From Porphyromonas macacae DSM 20710 = JCM 13914 (GTDB lineage: Bacteria > Bacteroidota > Bacteroidia > Bacteroidales > Porphyromonadaceae), in the NCBI RefSeq assembly GCF_000379945.1, contig NZ_KB904127.1, positions 1-63,443 on the forward strand: a DNA stretch of 63,443 nt, given 5' to 3'. The notes under the pieces are model-generated. The model ran no database searches. It was given only the letters and a program-made list of their open reading frames with translations, and was not told the origin of the DNA. Position 1 is the stretch's first letter, and every line of letters begins with the position of its first letter. The position numbers and the translations under genes were made by a program. Shown one piece after another: positions 44,450 through 52,886 of this stretch.

Positions 44450-46480
44450 ATGAATCGTGCAAGCGATAAAGCGTTAACTTTTTCATCTCTTTTTACCTTC
44501 CTGTCTCTGCTGCTTTGTGTTTCATTCGCGAGTCCGGCACAGCGTATCGTCAATCCCGATGCCTGGCGTATCTGGCTGGAAGAATATATCGGCATCGCCG
44601 TACAGGACGGACGGATGAGTGAAACCGAGGCCGACGACCTCCGGGATGAATTGGAAGCAGCTGTCTCTGATCCGCAGAATTTGAATGAAATCACCCGGGA
44701 GGAGTTGGTTCGTTTACCTTTTCTGAATGAGTTTCAAATCCATCATTTCATAAAATACAGACTGGAGCATCCCCCTTTCACATCTTTATATGATCTGAAA
44801 AACGTCGAAGGCTGGGATATGGATACCATCGAGCGGTTTTTACCTTTTGTTTATGTGCCGGATACGGTTAACCAAAGCCCGGGTCCCATACGTATGATAC
44901 GCGACGGGAAGAGCGAACTGCACTTGACCTGTACGCACCGTGCGACATCGGAAGAAAAAACATATTTGGGAAAGCCTTTTGCTACTTCTTTTCGATGGCG
45001 ACACCGGTATAAAGACCGGCTTTCAGTTGCTTTTACCGCAGAAAAAGATTTCGGAGAACCTTTTTTCAACCGTTATATACGGGGCTATGACGCTTATTCG
45101 GGGCATTTGATGCTGCGCAAAGCGGGTGCATTGGAAACTCTGATACTGGGTGATTTCCGTGTGGGTATGGGCTTGGGGCTTATCCTCAATCAGGCACAGT
45201 ACGGCTATGGCGGCAATCTCTTCTCTCATCGCAGTTTGCCGGAAGCCTCCTCCATTCGTCCCAAATTTTCCACCGTAGAGTATGGCTATATGCGTGGTGC
45301 CGGTGCCCGATGGGTTTCCGGGGCCTGGACTGCCCTTCTTTTCGCATCCCAAGTTCCGCATGATGCTACCATACGGGAAGAAGAGGGAGAGGAAATCATC
45401 ACCTCCTTACAAAACAACGGTCTGCACCGTACGGAGGATGAATTGGCACGTAAAAATGCAATCGGCTTTCGCAGTGTGGGAGGTGAAATTTCTTTTCGTT
45501 CGGGAAAATGGCGTTTCGGTATAGAGGCTGCCCGCCATTCATGGGGTAACCGTCTACTACGAAAATCTTATGCTCCATACACGACGTCCGAATATTCATA
45601 TCTTCAAAAGCAGTTCAACTACGGAGCTTTTTACCGGTATGAAAACGATAATGCCGGCTTTCGTCTTTATGGAGAAATAGCCCGTGGACAAGAGAAAGAT
45701 GCTTTGGCATGTGTTCAGGGGATTGAATGGCAACAAGATCTGACAGGGTCATACAAGGTGCTGATGCGTTATATAAGTCCTCGCTATTGGTCTCCGCAAA
45801 GCCGATCATTCACTCATTTTTCCGTACCGGGCAATGAGAAAGGTCTATTCATTTCAGCCGAATTGCCGGCTTTCAGGAGTATGACTTTGGGAGGTTATGC
45901 CGATATTTACGGAAGCCCTGCACCACGTTATGGCCGGGAGGGTAATACTTCTGTTTTGGACTGCACGGCTTATCTCGGTTATTCTTTTTCACGGATTGTC
46001 AAATTCCATTTGAGCCATAGAAGAGTTAATGATAAAGAGTCGTTGCGTAAACGTCATTTTACGGCATCGCTCCATTTGCTGCCTTCCTCCGGCTTATGGA
46101 ACATACAGATGCAGGCGCGATACATCAGGCTTTATAATTATAATAAAACAGAAGAGAACTACGAGTATTCCGATTATGGCTGGTCTTGGGGAATGAAAGG
46201 CGATTACAACAGCTCCAACCGACGTTTCAGAATAGGCTTGGGAGGGGCGATATTCAACACCACAGGCTGGCCTGCCCGTCTTTACGCTTCTCTTCCCAGA
46301 GCACAGTATTATTATGAGATGCCGTTTGTCTACGGACGAGGTTACCGACTCAGTTCGTTACTGCGTTTTCGGATATCTCGAAACTTTACGTTAGAAAGCA
46401 TATGGTCGTATCATTCATCGAAAAAAATAATAATTACCAATAGACAGCAATATTTCTTGGGAATCAAACTTAATTTGTAA
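44450..46480 (+). CDS. Helix-hairpin-helix domain outer-membrane protein
   Basis: The 676-residue product has a signal peptide (to about residue 30, S-P-A-Q) and an N-terminal ComEA-like helix-hairpin-helix region (N-L-N-E-I-T-R-E-E-L-V-R-L-P-F-L and F-T-S-L-Y-D-L-K-N-V-E-G, about 70-125), followed by a long beta-rich domain with alternating aromatic residues to the C-terminal Y-F-L-G-I-K-L-N-L. This fits a family seen across Bacteroidota in which a HhH module precedes a barrel. Its role is not established; a link to DNA uptake is suggested only by the HhH module. Confidence 0.75.
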   Translation: MNRASDKALTFSSLFTFLSLLLCVSFASPAQRIVNPDAWRIWLEEYIGIAVQDGRMSETEADDLRDELEAAVSDPQNLNEITREELVRLPFLNEFQIHHFIKYRLEHPPFTSLYDLKNVEGWDMDTIERFLPFVYVPDTVNQSPGPIRMIRDGKSELHLTCTHRATSEEKTYLGKPFATSFRWRHRYKDRLSVAFTAEKDFGEPFFNRYIRGYDAYSGHLMLRKAGALETLILGDFRVGMGLGLILNQAQYGYGGNLFSHRSLPEASSIRPKFSTVEYGYMRGAGARWVSGAWTALLFASQVPHDATIREEEGEEIITSLQNNGLHRTEDELARKNAIGFRSVGGEISFRSGKWRFGIEAARHSWGNRLLRKSYAPYTTSEYSYLQKQFNYGAFYRYENDNAGFRLYGEIARGQEKDALACVQGIEWQQDLTGSYKVLMRYISPRYWSPQSRSFTHFSVPGNEKGLFISAELPAFRSMTLGGYADIYGSPAPRYGREGNTSVLDCTAYLGYSFSRIVKFHLSHRRVNDKESLRKRHFTASLHLLPSSGLWNIQMQARYIRLYNYNKTEENYEYSDYGWSWGMKGDYNSSNRRFRIGLGGAIFNTTGWPARLYASLPRAQYYYEMPFVYGRGYRLSSLLRFRISRNFTLESIWSYHSSKKIIITNRQQYFLGIKLNL

Positions 46481-46640
46481 TATAACGATCGAATATTTTG
46501 TTAATTGCTTTTCAATTAGCTACATTTATAAATAATTATCTACATAAATGCCATAATAAGTCGAACTTTTATTTTTTATAAATCTTTTTTCTTCCCTCAA
46601 TTATTTTGTAGATAATTAAAACCACTTTGTTTAACGTAAT

Positions 46641-47333
46641 ATGAATCTTATGAAAAAGTACATTGCGGAAATGTTAGGAACAATGGTTCTGGTACTGTTG
46701 GGTTGTGGCAGTGCTGTTTTTGCCGGTAATGCTGTGGGTATGGTTGGAGCCGGTGTAGGCACCTTAGGGGTAGCCTTTGCTTTTGGTTTGTCTGTTGTTG
46801 TGATGGCTTATACTATTGGAGGTATATCCGGTTGCCATATCAATCCGGCTATTTCATTAGGGGTCTTTCTTTCCGGTCGCATGACAGGTAAAGATATGGC
46901 TATGTATATTTTATTTCAGATTATCGGTGCCATTCTTGGCTCTGCTATTCTTTACGCTTTGGTCTCAACAGGAAGCCATGCGGGTCCCACCGCTACAGGG
47001 GCCAATGTATACAAAGCGGGGGAATTGGCTCAGGCTTTTATTGCTGAAGTAGTTCTGACCTATGTCTTTGTTTTTGTGGTTTTGGGTACGACAGACAATG
47101 AAAAAGGAGCAGGAAATTTTGCCGGACTTGCAATAGGACTGAGTTTAACTTTGGTACATATCATCGGAATACCCATTACAGGCACTTCCGTGAATCCGGC
47201 ACGCAGTATAGGTCCGGCTCTTTTTGAAGGAGGTATCGCGTTGCAGCAACTTTGGTTATTTATTGCAGCCCCTCTCATTGGCGGAGCACTTAGCGCATTA
47301 TGCTGGAATTCTCTTTGCAAAAACAACAAATAA
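46641..47333 (+). CDS. aqpZ: Aquaporin Z-type water channel
   Basis: This MIP-family channel of 230 residues has six transmembrane segments and the two half-helices with N-P-A (H-I-N-P-A-I-S-L-G, near residue 72) and N-P-A-R (S-V-N-P-A-R-S-I-G, near 185). The second NPA followed by R-S fits aquaporins rather than glyceroporins. Start could also be the Met three codons on. The leader of about 160 bases is very A/T-rich, and I could not define the promoter. It probably balances osmotic pressure. Confidence 0.93.
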   Translation: MNLMKKYIAEMLGTMVLVLLGCGSAVFAGNAVGMVGAGVGTLGVAFAFGLSVVVMAYTIGGISGCHINPAISLGVFLSGRMTGKDMAMYILFQIIGAILGSAILYALVSTGSHAGPTATGANVYKAGELAQAFIAEVVLTYVFVFVVLGTTDNEKGAGNFAGLAIGLSLTLVHIIGIPITGTSVNPARSIGPALFEGGIALQQLWLFIAAPLIGGALSALCWNSLCKNNK

Positions 47334-47431
47334 GAATAACAAAACTGTCTCGGCACTCACTACCCTGCCATTATCAATTTTTTATCTTCTTTCCCATAAC
47401 TTTTTACAACCTTCAAGAAGATAAAAGACTC

Positions 47432-47525
47432 TGCCTGATGGTTGAGAATTCTCGTTAAGGAAAATAAAAATCCAAGTTAACTTGGTTGAAAATTCTTTGC
47501 CTGAAGAATTTTTAACCATCAGGCA
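47432..47525 (+). repeat. 94-bp palindromic interspersed repeat, copy C
   Basis: It has the same length and the same ends (TGCCTGATGGTT and AACCATCAGGCA) and the same central ATCCAAGTTAACTT core as copies A and B, but several changes between the arms. The inner nested hairpin found in A and B is lost here, so the outer arms and the core seem to be the conserved parts. Confidence 0.8.
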
Positions 47526-47595
47526 GATTTTTTCTTTGCTAAAATGAATAGATTCGTTTTTATCAAAAAATAAATATCCTGCGATAACATAAAAA

Positions 47596-47629
47596 CTACC
47601 CCGAGCTCCTGAAAAGGAACTCGGGGTAG
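47596..47629 (-). terminator. Terminator of the FadL-type gene
   Basis: CTACCCCGAGCTCCT pairs with AGGAACTCGGGGTAG with one mismatch around a 4-nt loop; on the minus strand it is followed by TTTTT. It lies about 60 bases past the stop of the 550-aa gene. Confidence 0.85.
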
Positions 47630-47690
47630 CCAAACTATAAATGAAAACAAACAAAATTGATAAAACACATAAAGGTGTTTCTCGCTCTCG

Positions 47691-49343
47691 TCAGAATTTA
47701 TATCCGATGGTTAATGCCGCTGAAAACTTTTTGCTGTCTACATTGATGGCAGGTAAGGATTCGACCTTAACCTTCGGAGTATTTATCGAGGGGAACGTAT
47801 AGGTATGGGATTTCTGCGAGGCAAAAATCATGGCCACATCCATATACAGCTTGGGAGTTATGCGGTAACCACCCCCGAAAGTAAATGCCTGTTGTCCTTC
47901 AAATAACGTGTAATGAGGCAGAGTGGTACCCGTAATAATCTCCACCGGTGCAGGAGCCTCGAAGTTTTCCGTCAGTTTCTTATTCAGCGGATTGGTGCGA
48001 TACATATATCCTGCCCTTAATGCACTGCGTACGGATGGCTTCACTTCCAAGCCCACACGCCAGGTGTGTTCTTCTCCGAAATCATCTCTTACCGCATCGT
48101 TGATGTCTTTGTAAACATTATAGTTGTACTCGGTGTCGGACAAGCGGTTTTGCCCTACTTTACGATATTCATAGTCGAAACTGAGCAATCCGATTTTTTG
48201 GAAAATATAAGAAGCACTTGCCACAAAGCGTCCCGGGGTCTTCATCCGATAATCTGTGGTACCTTCGGGCGATTCTGTTTTCAGGAAAAATACCGGCTTA
48301 CCGTCTTTATCCACGATTTCATAACTGCCATCGGGCGAAAGATTGGGCGTACGACTTTCGGCATAACCGATGTAGCGATCACGCATATAATACCATGTGG
48401 GGGTAAAATATGCCACACCGAACTTAAGGCCCTGTACCGGCTGTACGATCATCCCCAACGAGCCTCCCAAGCCGCTGCCGTCCGTTTCCAATGCGTTCTG
48501 GATGAACAGATAGTCGGGCTTCATGAAAGATTCGTTGTAGCCGCTTCTCAGTTTATAAAAGATGCTTTTATACGTGAGTGATGCTCCGAAGTAAAAAGTT
48601 TCCTGAACATTCAAGCCAAAACTGAAGTCTATATTCAGAATATCTCCGCTTTCTCTATACTGAGTCAACTCTGCCGATCGGGGACCGAACGGGACCAACC
48701 GGTTTCCGTCCATGTATGTGAAGCGAGTATGATACGGCCCTCCGTTCTTATTGGTCGGGTTAATCATCCCCGACTGATAGCCTAAAATGGGAAACCAGGG
48801 GATTCCTTTGTTCCAGGCATCCGATTTGCCCAGATTATCCGGTGCTATTTTTCCTATATTATCTTCTGCCAGTGTAGTGATTCCGGCAATAAAGTCCGCT
48901 ACCGAATAGGATCTATCCGGAGCCAAACCTCCAACAGATATATTTCGCTCGAAGCTTCCGTTTCTATTCATGCCGAACCCAAAACTATACCCTGCTTTTT
49001 TACCGCGGTTCATGCTGGAGGTGTAACTGATGCCGTCTATCTTGAAGAGCCCCTTGGACATCCTGTTGCTATTGCCCAGCCAGGAAGCGTTGTCTTTTAC
49101 GGAACCGCCGGAAAAAGTGAGGGAAAGCTCCGAACGGGCACGCATAAGTGCTATGCCGGCAGGGTTCTGCTGCACGGACGAGAAATCTCCTCCCAGTGAA
49201 CCGAAAGCCCCGGCCATGGATTGAAAACGTGCCGATCCGCCCAGATCCTGACGCGAATATTGCTGAACGGCAGCCTCGCCCTGTGCGAACACAATGGCCG
49301 GTACAGCCAATGCTGCCAAAGTAAAAAGATATTTCAGTTTCAT
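47691..49343 (-). CDS. FadL/TodX-family (OMPP1) outer-membrane transport protein
   Basis: The 550-residue barrel has a signal peptide (ending I-V-F-A-Q), then A-R-F-Q-S-M-A-G-A-F-G-S-L-G-G-D-F and Q-N-P-A-G-I-A, the hallmark N-terminal hatch region of the OMPP1/FadL family. The C-terminus A-A-L-T-I-G-Y-K-F ends in Phe, as expected. Family members carry hydrophobic compounds across the outer membrane. The ligand is not known here. It follows the Tyr-rich protein gene by only 23 bases, which suggests co-transcription. Confidence 0.85.
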   Translation of the reverse strand: MKLKYLFTLAALAVPAIVFAQGEAAVQQYSRQDLGGSARFQSMAGAFGSLGGDFSSVQQNPAGIALMRARSELSLTFSGGSVKDNASWLGNSNRMSKGLFKIDGISYTSSMNRGKKAGYSFGFGMNRNGSFERNISVGGLAPDRSYSVADFIAGITTLAEDNIGKIAPDNLGKSDAWNKGIPWFPILGYQSGMINPTNKNGGPYHTRFTYMDGNRLVPFGPRSAELTQYRESGDILNIDFSFGLNVQETFYFGASLTYKSIFYKLRSGYNESFMKPDYLFIQNALETDGSGLGGSLGMIVQPVQGLKFGVAYFTPTWYYMRDRYIGYAESRTPNLSPDGSYEIVDKDGKPVFFLKTESPEGTTDYRMKTPGRFVASASYIFQKIGLLSFDYEYRKVGQNRLSDTEYNYNVYKDINDAVRDDFGEEHTWRVGLEVKPSVRSALRAGYMYRTNPLNKKLTENFEAPAPVEIITGTTLPHYTLFEGQQAFTFGGGYRITPKLYMDVAMIFASQKSHTYTFPSINTPKVKVESLPAINVDSKKFSAALTIGYKF

Positions 49344-49366
49344 TGTTTCATTATATAAGGTTTAGA

Positions 49367-50731
49367 CTACCGGCGTCCTCCGTAAGAACCTCTTGAGCTG
49401 CCATTGCTGTTTGAAGAGTTTCCGCTTGAAGAGGAACGTGAAGGAAAATCGTATGAAGAGCGTGTAGACGATCTCGTTTCGTAACTCCGGCTATTGCTCC
49501 TGTTATTGTTGTTATAACTGTTATTATTGTAGCTTTTGTTATAGCTGCCTCTGCTTTGATAAGAACCTCTGCTGCCGCTATTATTTACGGAACGCTCTCT
49601 GATAGCCCGTTCGTTCGTGTTGATATCTTGTCTGATACGTGTATGTACCGTATTGTTGCGCGAGTCTACAGTACCATATTCACGCTGGTTGTTACGGTCG
49701 CTCCAACTGCCACGTCTGTTATAGTCGATACCGCTATTATTGTATTCACCGCGCGAACCGTTGCTGTTTACAGAAGAGGATTTGTCTTTATTCGGTGCAT
49801 AACGATTGGTTTGGGGGTTATAGTCCATCCAGCCGCTGCGTGCCGATCCGTTTCTATTGGTATTGTTACCATAATCGTAACCGGAGTAATCACTGCCACG
49901 ATACCCATCGCGAGGCCTGCTCAGCGATACATCGTTGCGTCTGTAATAATTATTTCTTCGACCTCCGCCGTACCAATAGCCATCATAGTATCCATCCCAG
50001 TAACCATAATGGTAACCGCCCCATCCGTAGTATCCGGGGTAGTAGCCATAATACGATCCGTACCAGTACGGATCATACCAGGGGTCATACCAGAATCTCC
50101 ACCGGTAACCTCCATAGTAGAAGCGATGATTTCTATAGTATCTGTGCGGATAAGTGTACCAAGGATACCAGGAGTCATAATAATATGCCCATGGGTCCTC
50201 ATAGGTATAAACATTTACATAAATGTTGCCATTGCCATAATAGGAGTTGTAATCTTCATAATGCATAAGCCCGTCGTCTGTAACCAGATAGACTTTGTCC
50301 GCATTGATGATTACGGCATCATCCGAATGGAAACGTCTCAAACGATCGGAATAACGTCCGTAGGTTTTACGCTTACTGGAAGACTGATAGGTGCTCAATT
50401 CGATGGGAGCCTCCTGTGCACTGCTCAGGATGCTGTCCTTTACATCGGGAGAAGTCCGTCTGTTATATGCATCGATGGCATCTTGAGAACTGTGATTCAG
50501 TTGGTCCTGCAAGTTGAACTGCTGAGCTCTTCGGGCTTCTTCGCGTTCTTGCATCTTTTTATATTGCTGAATTCTCAGCTCTTTTGCCTTTTCAGCCTTG
50601 ATTTGTTCTTTTTTTGCGTCTTCTTTCGTGTAATATACATCATCTGCATAAGGATCCACATTCTGGGCAAAAGCCAAAATACCCGAGAAGAATATACTAC
50701 AGGTCAAGAGCATTAATTTGTTCGTTTTCAT
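49367..50731 (-). CDS. Tyr/Trp/Gly-rich secreted low-complexity protein
   Basis: The protein of about 454 residues has a signal peptide (start at 50731; ending L-A-F-A-Q), a charged helical segment (about 30-75, D-A-K-K-E-Q-I-K-A-E-K-A-K-E-L), a short ordered stretch (A-V-I-I-N-A-D-K-V-Y-L-V-T-D-D), and then about 110 residues dominated by Tyr, Trp, Gly and Asp, followed by a Ser/Asn/Arg-rich tail to the end. A -7 element TATATTTG at 50758-50765 on the minus strand lies between this ATG and the earlier in-frame one (50809), which supports the start chosen. I know no function. The aromatic-rich block could be an adhesive or self-associating surface domain. Confidence 0.7.
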   Translation of the reverse strand: MKTNKLMLLTCSIFFSGILAFAQNVDPYADDVYYTKEDAKKEQIKAEKAKELRIQQYKKMQEREEARRAQQFNLQDQLNHSSQDAIDAYNRRTSPDVKDSILSSAQEAPIELSTYQSSSKRKTYGRYSDRLRRFHSDDAVIINADKVYLVTDDGLMHYEDYNSYYGNGNIYVNVYTYEDPWAYYYDSWYPWYTYPHRYYRNHRFYYGGYRWRFWYDPWYDPYWYGSYYGYYPGYYGWGGYHYGYWDGYYDGYWYGGGRRNNYYRRNDVSLSRPRDGYRGSDYSGYDYGNNTNRNGSARSGWMDYNPQTNRYAPNKDKSSSVNSNGSRGEYNNSGIDYNRRGSWSDRNNQREYGTVDSRNNTVHTRIRQDINTNERAIRERSVNNSGSRGSYQSRGSYNKSYNNNSYNNNNRSNSRSYETRSSTRSSYDFPSRSSSSGNSSNSNGSSRGSYGGRR

Positions 50732-50995
50732 ACCCATTGTGCTTATTAGTTTGTAGTCAAATATAGTTTTTTTATTTAGTTTCTTACTCTTTAGAGTGTT
50801 AACAACCATAGCGGGTTTAATCGGAGAGTTTCTCGTGTGAAGATGCGGGTCTGTTCTCCTTGTATTTATTAAATGCCCCGGATGTAGTGATACTGCATGG
50901 AAAGAGCAGGTTTACCTTACGATACTGTAATGTGTGAAGTGAAAAACGACTCTTTTTGCCCCACAAGAATAAGTTTTATGAAGCAGAGGATAAAA
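50732..50995. other. Spacer between the Tyr-rich gene and the mscL terminator
   Basis: The spacer holds the -7 element of the Tyr-rich gene (50758-50765, minus strand) and no other feature that I recognise. Short open frames here have no supporting features. Confidence 0.5.
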
Positions 50996-51035
50996 TCAAG
51001 CGCAGCCATCCCTTTTCCGGAAAGGCTGCGCTTGA
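50996..51035 (-). terminator. Terminator of mscL
   Basis: TCAAGCGCAGCC (50996-51007) pairs perfectly with GGCTGCGCTTGA (51024-51035), 21 bases after the mscL stop; on the minus strand TTTTATCC follows the stem. Confidence 0.85.
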
Positions 51036-51056
51036 TATAAGAAAAAGACCGGTATG

Positions 51057-51482
51057 CTATCTCTTGCGAAGTTCGTCGCGAATCTCCTTGAGAAGAGCAA
51101 TGTCTGCAGGATCTGCAGCCGGCTCGGCAGGAACCTCTTCTTTCTTTTTACGAAGACTGTTCATACCTTTAATCATAAGGAAAATAGCCAAAGCTATAAT
51201 AAGGAAATCGAGGGCAGTCTGAATAAAAGCTCCCCAATTAAGCGTTACAGCCGGTACAACCGTCTCTACCCCTTCTACCACAGTGGTGGTGGCTTCTTTC
51301 AGAACAATTTTCGAGTCTACGAAATTTTTCCCGATTAAAAGACTTAAGGGCGGCATCAATACATCATTGACAAAAGAGGATACAATCTTACCGAAAGCAC
51401 CACCGATGATGATACCCACAGCCATATCCATTACGTTGCCCTTAAGAGCAAACTCTTTAAATTCTTTTACAAAATTTCCCAT
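51057..51482 (-). CDS. mscL: Large-conductance mechanosensitive channel
   Basis: The 141-residue MscL has the N-terminal amphipathic region (E-F-K-E-F-A-L-K-G-N-V-M-D-M-A-V-G-I-I-I) followed by G-G-A-F-G-K-I-V-S-S in the pore-lining TM1, a periplasmic loop, TM2 (about 90-110) and a C-terminal charged helix (A-L-L-K-E-I-R-D-E-L). It releases solutes on sudden osmotic down-shock. Length and motifs match the family fully. It stands 73 bases upstream of the corA stop on the minus strand. Confidence 0.95.
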   Translation of the reverse strand: MGNFVKEFKEFALKGNVMDMAVGIIIGGAFGKIVSSFVNDVLMPPLSLLIGKNFVDSKIVLKEATTTVVEGVETVVPAVTLNWGAFIQTALDFLIIALAIFLMIKGMNSLRKKKEEVPAEPAADPADIALLKEIRDELRKR

Positions 51483-51555
51483 TTCTTTTCCGATTTTTTA
51501 GACAATCAATATGATTTATGAATAAAAATAGTAAAAAAACCCAAATTCTCTTCAA

Positions 51556-52479
51556 TTAAAACCACTTGATACGTCTGAAGAAATAGAAAACGATAACGGA
51601 TAAACTTAAAGAAAAGACCAGAATAGCCGAAAAGGCCCAAGACTTATCACTGAAAAGAAGCTCGACATTCATACCGTACAAACTGGCGATCAGCGTAGGA
51701 ACCATGAGTACGATGGAGATGCTGGTCATACGCTTCATGACGGTGTTCAAGTTGTTCGAAATAATACTGCCGTACGCCTCCATGGTACTGCCCATGATAT
51801 CGGAGTAGATCTTAACGGTGTTATAAGCCTGTCTCAGCTCGATAACAACGTCTTCTTCAAGATCGGGATCGACCTCCAGTCTCCTGTTAGTGACACGCAT
51901 ACGTCCGAGCATAGCTTCGTTCCCTCTGATGGAAGTAGAAAAATAAACCAGAGACTTCTGGAGTCTCATGAGACGTAGAAGATCTTCGTTCTTTACGCTA
52001 CGCTCCAAAGCCATTTCTGCCGCAGAGACCTCTACGTAAATAAGTTTCAGGTATTTCAGAAACCACACGGCGGACGAGTAGATAAGGCGTGTGATAAAAT
52101 CCGCCTCATTTCGTATGCTGATATTCTTACGCTTGAGATGGCTGATGAAATCGGGCAACATCTGCGACTTTTTGTAACAGACGCTGATAATGCACCGTTC
52201 TTTCACAATGATACCTAACGGCACCGTACTGTACGGCACTGCCGCCGTGCTGCTCTCCACAGGAATACGTAAGATGGTCAGTTGCCAGTCGTCTTCGTGT
52301 TCGATACGCGGGCGCTCGTCCGAGTCTGCAATATCCGACAGAAACTCTGCAGGAACATGCAGCTCCTGAGTAAGATAATTGAAATCGTCCTCATCCGGGC
52401 ATTCTACGTTTACCCAGCATTTCGGCCGGAACTCGGGCAAAACCTGTATGCCCATTCCAAAATCCAGAAAGGTGGTCAT
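51556..52479 (-). CDS. corA: CorA-type magnesium transporter
   Basis: This 307-residue protein is a CorA-family channel with a cytoplasmic N-terminal domain, a long central helix, and two C-terminal transmembrane segments. The Y-G-M-N motif at the end of TM1 (about residue 268) is the Mg2+ selectivity signature. The C-terminus ends R-R-I-K-W-F, a positively charged tail typical of the family. AGGAGA lies about 10 bases before the ATG. A promoter about 220 bases upstream makes a long leader rich in stem-loops, suggesting control at the RNA level. Confidence 0.93.
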   Translation of the reverse strand: MTTFLDFGMGIQVLPEFRPKCWVNVECPDEDDFNYLTQELHVPAEFLSDIADSDERPRIEHEDDWQLTILRIPVESSTAAVPYSTVPLGIIVKERCIISVCYKKSQMLPDFISHLKRKNISIRNEADFITRLIYSSAVWFLKYLKLIYVEVSAAEMALERSVKNEDLLRLMRLQKSLVYFSTSIRGNEAMLGRMRVTNRRLEVDPDLEEDVVIELRQAYNTVKIYSDIMGSTMEAYGSIISNNLNTVMKRMTSISIVLMVPTLIASLYGMNVELLFSDKSWAFSAILVFSLSLSVIVFYFFRRIKWF

Positions 52480-52700
52480 AATTGAGTGTCTCCTTTTGCT
52501 ATTTGATTATTTACTATGGTGGCCAAACCACAGTCTGTAGGTATCTGCCCGCATCATAGAGTTCGGCGGGAAAAGGAAACACACGGGTTATCTATGGGAT
52601 AGATAAGAAGGTGTGTAACAAGCGACTATGGCAAAACCACGTTTTTCTCTCTCGGAGGGTTAGGGTCGTCCATTTGTTTACACGTATTGGTTAGACGGCA
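52480..52700 (-). promoter_or_regulatory. Structured corA 5' leader, candidate RNA regulator
   Basis: The leader (read on the minus strand) folds into at least three hairpins. The first is an ACACAC/GTGTGT stem (52579-52584 with 52611-52616) topped by an 8-bp stem (52588-52595 with 52599-52606). The second is CCCGC/GCGGG (52548-52552 with 52566-52570). The third is GTGG/CCAC (52519-52522 with 52528-52531), close to the ribosome-binding site. ACTATGG and CAAAACCAC-type stretches near 52625 recur near 52513-52531. I could not match it to the known Mg2+ M-box sequence, so a different ion sensor or an attenuator remains possible. Confidence 0.45.
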
Positions 52701-52731
52701 CAAAAGTAGGCAAAAACAAGCAGAAAGACAA
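52701..52731 (-). promoter_or_regulatory. corA promoter
   Basis: On the minus strand TTG (52729-52731) and TACTTTTG (52701-52708) are spaced by 20 bases. This is a good consensus promoter and places the start near 52694, about 215 bases before the ATG. The rest of the spacer towards tsaB holds only the hairpin at 52813-52850. Confidence 0.65.
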
Positions 52732-52812
52732 CTACTTATGTTATCCGGAAGAGTTTAATAAAACAAAAAAGCATAATTTAACATACTGTGGATAAAATAA
52801 TTGACATGAATA

Positions 52813-52850
52813 AAGGCCATCTTTCGGATGTAAATCCTCAAGACGGCCTT
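52813..52850 (-). terminator. Probable terminator of tsaB and the upstream operon
   Basis: AAGGCCATCTT (52813-52823) pairs with AAGACGGCCTT (52840-52850) with one mismatch, 36 bases after the tsaB stop. No strong T-tract follows on the minus strand, so confidence is moderate. Confidence 0.5.
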
Positions 52851-52886
52851 GTCGTTATATTTCAGGAAAGCAAGTCTTCTGCAAGA

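Larger units (their letters stand above)
47334..47690. other. Spacer between aqpZ and the FadL-type gene
   Basis: No gene is seen here. The spacer is shared by two convergent genes and contains the third 94-bp repeat (47432-47525) and the terminator of the minus-strand gene (47596-47629). The remainder is A/T-rich, with no further structure noticed. Confidence 0.6.

Noticed and set aside
49556-50716. Plus-strand open frame of 386 codons opposite the Tyr-rich gene
   Set aside because: It is a shadow of the low-complexity coding sequence; the encoded Ile/Val/Ser-rich peptide has no start context or family features.
52480-52700. Known Mg2+ riboswitch (M-box) in front of corA
   Set aside because: The conserved M-box core sequences were not found on the minus strand. 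The leader is reported as structured without assigning a known class.
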